Shown here in pieces: positions 47,808-61,200 of a DNA stretch of 64,000 bases. Made by a program: the position numbers and the translations under genes. The stretch comes from Owenia fusiformis. Lineage: Eukaryota; Annelida; Polychaeta; Sabellida; Oweniidae. The notes beneath the pieces were generated by a model. It ran no database searches and was not told where the DNA came from. It worked only from the letters and a program-made list of their open reading frames with translations. The stretch is from the NCBI GenBank assembly GCA_903813345.2, contig CAIIXF020000003.1, forward strand, positions 19,048,931-19,112,930, in the 5' to 3' direction. Numbering within the stretch: position 1 is the first letter of the stretch; the number at the start of each line of letters is the position of its first letter.

Positions 47808-48710
47808 CATATACGTTATACCATAGTACGTCAAACTTTCCATGAACAAAGTTGTATATTAAATAATAGATACATTTATTACTATATCACACAGCAGGAT
47901 AGTAGCAAAACATACAAATTACAGTATAGTGTAGTAGGTACAGTCAAGAATGCCATTGCTTATACACATAAGATTGGCAAATCAGGAATGAAGTTATCTC
48001 AATACTTTCTGGAGAAAAATGACAGCTTTTTAGTTTGTGGGCACATACAAATAAGATGAAAATTTTACAAATGAACAAAAATTAATTTGAATAATAAATT
48101 AATCAAATTAAATCAAATACTGCATGAGATTGTAAAGCTTAAATCACAAGTCCTATTTTTCTCAATAAAAGGTCAAAATTCTACCAAGTTATTTCAAATT
48201 GTCTAAAAATCATGTAATCAATTTTTAAAGACGACTACAATTTATCTTTAGAAATTAGAATAGACTTGTGTTTTAGTTTTCTACAGCCCCATCCCTGCAA
48301 ATTTACTCTTAAAAGTCTGAAAACTGATTTGTTTAGCCAGTTTGAATTCAACAAATAGGTTGAAAGGTTAAGAATACTAGAAGTTCATTAATAGAAGTAA
48401 TTTTTTAGTAAATCCAGATTTAAAACAGCATTGGTAGTCTTAATGTCCACATCTGTAGGCTAGGGGACTAGGTAGTCTTGAGTTAATATAACATTTTCCT
48501 CTCTCACCATTAACTTTTCTATAATTAAATTGTATCCAATAATCAGCATCATAATCACATCCCAATCTGATATTGCATTTGTGTGCATCTTTGACATCAC
48601 TGTGATTTTTTTAATAAAAGTGGCTCAAAATATTCCAAAATATCCTACATTCGTTCCATAATGGTGCAGTCTATATACACAAGTTCCTAGCAGTCTCATC
48701 ATACACTGTA
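47808..48710. other. Region 3' of NEDD8
   Basis: Probably 3' UTR and flank of NEDD8. tttatt near 47874 would be an AATAAA poly(A) signal on the complement strand, but it is far from the stop codon. Confidence 0.35.
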
Positions 48711-52967
<4,257 letters not shown>

Positions 52968-53588
52968 GATTTCCTTTTTCTTCTGCTTGTCAAGTCTCTT
53001 ACCGGCTTTGTCAACTCAAATCTGATTGGTTGTTGATCAACAGGTGCTCTTTGTACTAATATTTAATTTTATTGATTTACTAGATCAATAGACAAAATGT
53101 AGATATATGAACTCACTCATCATTAATTGTTACATGGACATATTTCATTTTTAGTCAGCAAAAATGTTAAAATTGGCCCTAAAAATGACTAATATGAAAC
53201 TAGGTCAAATATAATAGACCAATCAAATCTTCTGTTGTATGCCCGAAAACCCGAACATCAGTTGAATTCTGGGTATTTCGGCCATGTTTACCTATAGCGG
53301 GTAAGTTAAAATCTTGCTTATTTCAAATTCATTTTTCGGTGCTTTTCAGAGGGTCTTCAATTGAATAATGCTGTTGTAACATAAGTACATACATTCTGGT
53401 CTATAAAAACGTTGATTTTATAACGATCGCGCCAAAAATACCTAAGATATTGATAATAGTATGAACATATCTCACCTGTAAAATGCAAAAATACAGGTGC
53501 GTTTTTGGCCTATCACAATCAAGTATTCAGGTGACCTCATAACTCTGAATCGTTATCAGGTATATGCAATGGCGGCTATGCAGTAAAA
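52968..53588 (+). promoter_or_regulatory. Head-to-head region between NEDD8 and the CD109-like gene
   Basis: NEDD8 starts leftward at 52967. A GTAAGT donor at 53589 after ggcggctatgcagtaaaa is a good candidate for the end of the untranslated first exon of the CD109-like gene. That exon holds a short upstream ORF (ATGGCGGCTATGCAGTAA). The CD109 coding exon begins at an acceptor (55240) with 23 untranslated bases, so a first exon upstream is required. Both promoters would then lie within about 600 bases. No TATA box is obvious. Confidence 0.4.
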
Positions 53589-54384
53589 GTAAGTTACTTA
53601 AAACTTTAAAAAGAGTTCCTATGATGGTTCATTTCAGTTTTTGAATGTACAAATTGACAAATATTCATACCAGTTATTTATTGTTCAATTTGAACTCCTT
53701 GGTGTTTTTATATGATCATATAACATGCGTATTTATGAATGAGTCATTTCAAGTTCCTCCATTTTATCTTATCCTTATATATATAAATGTCCAGTAAATA
53801 TTTGACCAAATTGCTTTGTATAGATCGCCATAAATTTATGAATTGGAAGAACAATATTGTCACGTAACCCACTGGTACGAAAAATCTCCTTGATTGAAGT
53901 TATAGACCACACAGGGCAAAGAAACCTTTCGTGAAAAAACTAGGAAGTAACTTTTGTTTACTTGTTTACAAATTCAGTATCGGTCAAACCTGCCCAAATA
54001 GCCATCACAAATTTTCAATAACTGAACAAATTGATATGATTTGCCAATAGTTCAATTAATTTGATAAATTGAAACATTTACTGTCCCACTTTGTTGTCAA
54101 AGTCATCATTTAAATTCTCTATAATATATGTCCTTGAACTTTCAAAATCATAATTGAAGTAAGCCGAAGCAGCAAGTTACAAAGAGTAAAACAAATTATT
54201 TTCTACAGCATGTTGTACTATCCAGATAAAAGGATAAAAGATAGAAAAGTTTTTGGAAATAAAGTTGCGAAACAGCCTAGCAAAGATATTTCATTTCCCT
54301 TTTAGATTTTATGTTACTATGAGTAAAGAGAACCAAAATAGTGATTTAACTTGGGGCTTCTCAATGAAAGCAGTCCTTCATGAT

Positions 54385-54425
54385 AAGTGTTTAATGTCAC
54401 CACCAGAAGTGGTGACATATTACCA
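54385..54425 (+). repeat. Solitary gtcacc...ggtgacat hairpin end
   Basis: aagtgtttaatgtcaccacc then agaagtggtgacatatta is the hairpin start of the family at 31855. A second such end is at 55104-55145, followed by attgttatagtctcc as in the full element. Confidence 0.65.
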
Positions 54426-54499
54426 AAATGCTAGGAATTGAAAATCTGGTTAAAAATGTGCCGGAATCTGGATATCTTCCATCAAAAAGAGCATGGAGA

Positions 54500-55080
54500 C
54501 CGCAAATTATGAATGCTGTAAGATCCGTCAACAGACAATTTTTCTTACAATGCTCATGTTAAAGCAAATTTTTATACCTACGTGACTATGTCACAGATAA
54601 AACCTTGCATATGGTGGTTGATATGTCAGAAATATCCCAAATATCAAAGCTAGTGTAAACCTATGATGCATTTGCTATGTACCTCCCATGCATTAAGCAC
54701 GAACATCTTCAATGGTTCAAAAAGATGCATATTGTGTAACCTTTGTGAAACTGAAACAATTGAACACTTTATATTAAGATGCCCTATGTATGAGCCATAT
54801 CTTAAAGCCCTTGACTGTATGAATGCTAGCAGCCTATCACAAAGAAATTTTTATGTCTTTCAGACATTTCATGTGACACATTAATTGTGTCATCATTTAT
54901 ACACAAAATGTTCAAGCACAGGGCCGAACTGTTGACTCTGCTTGACACATAATTTCTTTATCACTTTATGTATTTGTAAAACAACAACTTTATATCACAT
55001 AATTTAATCTTATCCTTGTATATTATATTTTATATGTAAACTATATTATACTAAAATGTATTCTTTCATATAAATGAGGA
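54500..55080 (+). mobile_element. LINE 3' fragment (end of reverse-transcriptase ORF)
   Basis: 54663-54884 encodes RCILCNLCETETIEHFILRC followed by PMYEPYL, the cysteine/histidine motif (C-x2-C ... E-H-F-x2-R-C-P) that closes the ORF2 protein of many non-LTR retrotransposons. The frame continues upstream through at least one stop (KPCIWWLICQ near 54600). Downstream text reads MFKHRAELLTLLD in another frame, so there is a frameshift. It lies in intron 1 of the CD109-like gene and is a dead copy truncated at its 5' side. The clade is not clear. Confidence 0.65.
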
Positions 55081-55263
55081 AATAGTTATACAATACGATA
55101 CAATAAGTGTTTAATGTCACCAGTAGAAGTGGTAACATATTGTTATAGTCTCCAACCTTTTGTTAATGACATTCTACGTCTGTAACAAAAGTTACAAATA
55201 CTAAAGCCTTATTGATATTTCGTCATTTTTGTTATTTCAGATAGTAAATAAATCAAGTTAAAA

Positions 55264-58200
55264 ATGAAGCCGCACATATTTTTCCCTGCACTTGCCCTTA
55301 TAGCTGCATTATTTATAACACTATGGACAACTACAGACAGTCAAGGCGTTGTTATTGGTCCAGAATTAGGCACATCAGGGTATAAACTTCAACCTGAACC
55401 GTAAGTTAATATTCAAGGGGCCGTGAACGAAAACTTCATAAAATTAACAATTCTTCAAGTCAATTTTCCTCTTGCCATGATGTCATTTATCAATGGAAAC
55501 AGTTTATTTTAGAATTTTTAACAAAGTTTCTGTAAATGGCCCATTTGAAATATCTGTAGTATCATTTTATTATCCCACCGAACGAAGTTCGAGGGGGATA
55601 TAGAAAAGCCGTCCATCCGTTCGTGTGTCCGGGCAATAACTCAAATACCGGTTGACGGATTTCATTCAAATTTTATAGGCTTATTGGTGTAGAACCTCTG
55701 CTCGAGAAGGAATTTTCAATATGGCTGCTAAATTAAAAATGGCGGCCATTTTTCAAATACTCAAATACTAGTGGATGGATTTGGTTCAAATTTTATATGC
55801 TGTTGCCCGGGTCCAAAGGAGCCTTGCTGAAGAAGACATTTTCAAGATGGCCACCATATTTCAAAATGGCGGCCATTTTTCGTAAAAAAACGTTATCCTT
55901 GATAACTCAAATACCATTGAATGGATTTGGATCAAATTTTATATGCTGTTGCCTGGATGGACGAGAGTAAATCCCATATGGCATATGGTATATTATTGAT
56001 GTTTGACCAATCACAAAATACTTCTCTGACAAGGGCTGAACTAAATGCTGAAATCTGATTGGCCAAACATCAATAATATACCATATCCCGCATGGGATTT
56101 ACTCTTGTCCTTACCTGGATACAAAGAAGCCTTGCTCATGAAGACATTTTCAAGATGGCCACCATATTTCAAAATGGCGGACATTTTTCATAAAAAAACA
56201 TTATCTTTGATAACTCAAATACCATTGAATGGATTGAATAATGTAACCTTTGATAACCCTAATACCAGTTGATGGATTTGGTTCAAATTTTATATGCTGA
56301 TGCATAGAGACAAAGAAGTTCTGCTCAAGGAGACATTTTCAAGATGGCCACTGAATTTCAAAATCGCCGCCATTTTTCGTAAAAAAAACATAATCATTGA
56401 TAAGTCAAATACCAGTGGATGGATTTGGTTCCAATTTTATATCCTAATGTTTAGGGAAATAGGAGATCTGCTTCAGAAGAAATTTCAAAGGCATTCTGAA
56501 TTTCAAAATGGCTGCCATTTTTCATAAAAAAGGTAATCTTTGATAACTCAAATATCATTGGACGGATTTACTTCAAATTTATATACTGATGCCTAGAGAT
56601 AAAGGAGCTCTGCTTGAGAAGAAATTTTCAAGGTGGCTGCTATTTATCGAAATCCCCACAATTTTTCATTAAACATGTAATCCTTAATAACTCAAGTACC
56701 AGTTGACAGATTTGGATTAAATTGTATATTTTTATTTTATTTATTTTTTTATTCTCAAATATAATACATAAATACATATACAATAACAATACAATAAATT
56801 GTGTATAAGCAGGATTCACAAAAATTGTTTTACATTAAATTGTATATGCTGATGCCTCGGGACATAGGAGCTCTGCTAAAGAAGAAATCTAAAGATGAAT
56901 TTCAAAATGGCAACCATGTATCATAAAAACACAATCTTTGATAATTCAAATTCCAGTGGATGGATTTGGCTCAAATTTTATATGGCCGCTATTTACCAAA
57001 ACATGTTTTGTTCGGTGGGATTTGCTACTCCGTGGAGTTGCTGTTTTTCTAGTTTGAATATTTCTACCATAGAAATAGTTTAGCTCTTCTTTTATGTAGG
57101 TGGTAAAAATATTTCGGTTGTAAAAGTGATCTTAAACTTCTTTCAACTTCTGTCTGTATGTGAAGAAATTACCTAGTTAATAAAATTTTATAGGTCATAT
57201 ATGATAATAGCCCCACGAAGGATCTACCCATATGAAGTTGTCCAAGTCTCTGTGTCCATCTTAGATCTGAGGTACAAACAGATCTATGTACGATGTTCCA
57301 TACGTAAAGATCGGGTGGAGTATGCAGGAATCACACAGAGATTTGATAGAGTCTCAACACAAATGATCCAGATGCTGGTAAGTGTTACAGTTAGGATTGG
57401 AATTTAAAACTTATTTATTTTGTAATATTTATCATGTGAATTTGTCTTGCCAAAATTGTGTTGATTGTCAACAGGTGAGGTGTCTTAATAATAAGCTTAC
57501 CTGTGCTGAATTGGGTTAAAGTGTCTTCACAATTAAATTGATCGATGAAAAGTGAACTTGATATAACATAGACTGTTCTTATACTTCAACCTCAAGTTGA
57601 CACAGCGTTATAAATCAAATATCCTCGCAAATTTTTCTTTGTCCCAGAAGATTTGGCATGTGAGGATATCAATTTTTTGATTCAATGAAATTAATAAATT
57701 CCAAATTCAAGACTAAAAAATTTTAAGTCTCATATATATTATTATTCATTATTTTTAGATGCCCGAGAATGCTAGGCCTGGCAACTACACTCTGAGGATA
57801 GAGGGCACTCAGTACGGCAACGAGGGGGGTATGCTCTTCGTGAATGAAACCGCAGTGTTATTTGATGTAAAGCAAGCATCTGTGTTCATCCAAACTAACA
57901 AGCCTGTTTACAGACAGGGCCAAGATGGTAAGTAACCACAGAGGTTAATCAGGGATATCGGGAATAAGGCATACTCTGAGCACAGGGCTACAGAACTTGT
58001 TCCTCCTCCAGAAAAAGGTGATATTCAGGATCTTGGAACAGAGTGGTGGAGGATGATAAAGGGAGGAGGCCTTAAATTAGCTTTTGTTATTAGCTACTGT
58101 TATAGTCTCAAACTTTTTTTGTGGATGGTGTTCACCAGTTGGTATCTGACAATTGGTATCTGTCACAATTTGAAATGCAAAGTGGTAGTTCGATGTTTGT

Positions 58201-61200
58201 AGTCCATAAGTCATGATTGGCTAAGAATTGTCAAGAACATGCGGAAATCCTACTTTTACGTTAATGATTTTCTTAAATCTGTGCAAATGTTTTTCAATGA
58301 GATGCAGTGTGTTCTCAATTCGATACAGTTGGGCCATGTGATATAAAACTATTGTTCTGACAATGTTTCAGTGCTGTTCCGTGTTGTACCTGTTACGCCT
58401 AACCTGATGGCTCGTTCAGGCAGTCTTGATGTGTATGCTGTGGATCCTACTGGAACAGAAGTTAGGAGGTGGCTTGCCATGCAAACGAATGCTGGAGGTA
58501 GGTTTACATTACCATTTACCTCCCTCCCCCTGCCATTATCACCTTAGAAATGTCACAAATATGGACTAGATTGGCAATGTCCTAAGATAAGATCTACCAC
58601 ATAATAGTTCAATGGCTTGAATAATTATATGGTACAGTGCGGTGCTCATCTAAACAACTGAATAGTCTATGTTACCATTTACCCCCTTCCCCCGCCAATA
58701 TCATCTAAGAAATGTCACAAATATGGATAAGAGTGTCCTAAAATAAGAATTGTTCACTGGTAGCTGTAATAGCTACATGGTACGGTGTGGTGCTCATCTA
58801 AACAATATAATGGACCAGCGTGAGAATATTTCGTGACGAGCATGGGTCAAGGTCCAGTTTTATTTTATTTTATATTATTTAGGTGTCCTTGAGATGGTTC
58901 TAAATCTGGCAGATCAACCCCCATATGGACACTGGAGTATCCGGGTAGATGCATTTGGTAGCTCTTACAAAAGGTCTTTCCTGGTAGAGGAATTCTGTAA
59001 GTAGAATCAGCAGTATTTAAATTGAAAATCGGAATGATTCTCAAGTGATATGTCCATATCCAATATGAAATTTGAAAAAAATAAGTTGTTTTAATAAAAA
59101 ATATAAACAATTCAATACAGTACAAAACAAGAAAAAATGTGGAAATATCTTATGTGGCTCTGAACAGAAGTTAGTTGTATCACAGGTGTTTTTGACATGG
59201 AAATTTACATTATCACATGAAGATTGTTATATACAGTTTACCCTGTTGCTAGAAATTAACTTTCAAAATATTTCATTTCCAGATCTTCCCCGGTTCTATG
59301 TGAATGTTAGTATGCCTCCACATATCATGGAAGACAGCTTTGGCATAGGAGGTGTCATAACAGCCAAGTAAGTAGAAATATAGAGATTATCCTATATGAC
59401 GCGTTCGGGATATGGGGATTATCCGCAGGTCAATATATATTAATAAAAAAAACTGTTTTATGTACCTCAAACACTTAAAACATCAAAGTATAGAATAGAA
59501 ATGATATCTGCTTAAAACTCTCAGTTTGATGCACATATAAGGTGAACATTCTGCCAAATTCTCAACCACGCAAAAGTCACACAAAATCTCAAAAATAAAC
59601 GTGATGAATTTGTTAAAGTTTACTATAATCCGAATCTAAGAATGTTTTGTTTCTAGTCACACAAGTGGCAGTGTGAAATTCTATTTTACTCTTTTCAATA
59701 ATTTCCATATTTCTTATGGGTACACTCATACATACAGATCCTTTCCTTAGTTTACTGTAATCTGGATCTAATTTTTTGGTTTCTAGTCGCACAAGTGGCA
59801 GTTCAGTGCAGGGGAGATGTCACATCAAGGTTCAAGTCAGGGACCCCAACCTTAACTATGACCCCAGATATCCTCCAGTGTGGCCAACTACCTATTACTC
59901 CATACCTTACGTGAGTGTTTGAATAAAAGTAAAAAGTGGTCAGTTTCATAATTGAAAAGTTGGGAAGGTGGTGCAACAAGAATCAATCAGTTAGATCAAT
60001 CAATGGATGTTATCAAAAATTGAAAATCGATCCCCGAATGAAGTTGCGCTTTATAACCTCTCAGAACCATCCGAATACTTATTTTTTACATTACACAAGG
60101 GATGGCTTCAGTGGTGGCTACAGAGCAATTTTAAGCATGTTGACTAATGTACAGTTTTATTCATTGAAGAAAATTATTTTCTCAGTTATAAAAAATACAA
60201 TGTTGGCATTGAACTGGTTAATCTGAAAAACATAGGATCAAATCCTACGTTTAGGCTGATGTGAAAAAGTCACTCCACCTCAATGGGAATTGAACCCACA
60301 ACCTCCTCATTACATGTTAGATGTTCTTCATTCAAGAAAATTATTTCCTCATTTAAATTAAAAATACATTGATAACATTTAACTGATAATACCTGAATGA
60401 AGTTCTAAACATTTTTTTACCAAATGTTATTTTTCTTGTAGTTTGAGGCTCGCAGTGATATCTTTTTCTCGATGGAGCAACTAAGACGGTTAGTGCCTGG
60501 TGGCAATATGGTGGCCAAGGAAGTCCATGTCAATGTGTCAATATACGACTTTGCAGTACAAGAAAATAAGACTGGTTGGGCTTCAACACTGATCTACGGC
60601 ACAGGTTTAAAACTTAACTGGTTAGGGGACCATGTTAGAACATTTAAACCTGAAATGTTGTTCACTGTACATGTAAGTTGTTAATACATTGTTTATTTTT
60701 TGTAATATGCAAAAACTTATACTCGTACATGTAATATAAGCAGATAGTAATTTGTTTACTCACTAAAACCATATACTTTTGCAGGTAAAAGTTTCATTAT
60801 CCTAAAATGTAATTTTGATTAGAAATTGTTCTTTCTTAGATTTTGATTAGTAACTGTTAGAGGAAATGGTTTTAGAATTGATATAAACTTTAGAAGGTTT
60901 GGAAATCATTCTTAAATTCAAATATTTTTAATTACAGATCGTAGCCAAAAAACATGACGGGTCCCCTGTGACGTTGGATAGATATCGCCTGATCACAATC
61001 TCACGACGTTTGAAGACACGGGGTGGAGGAGGCCGCACATTCCCAGAAATCAAACTCCCACTTCCTGACAGCAGTGTGCTAACATATGAATTCTTGCCTG
61101 AAAAAGAGGCTGAATCGTACACAATCAAGGTCAGTGTTTGTGAATTTTTATTTACGTTATTGTTGTAGTCATCTTAGCTGGCACCAGGAGGTGGCGGCAT

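Larger units (their letters stand above)
55572..57055. mobile_element. Element with tcccaccgaac ends and internal repeats, copy 2, in CD109-like coding intron 1
   Basis: The left end tcccaccgaacgaagttcg is mirrored by gttcggtggga (57010-57020), followed by a tail like that of copy 1. The interior has about eight degenerate units of about 110-120 bases with aactcaaataccagtggatg, gatttggttcaaattttata and aaaatggcggccattttt. It has itself been entered by two smaller elements. Confidence 0.75.
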
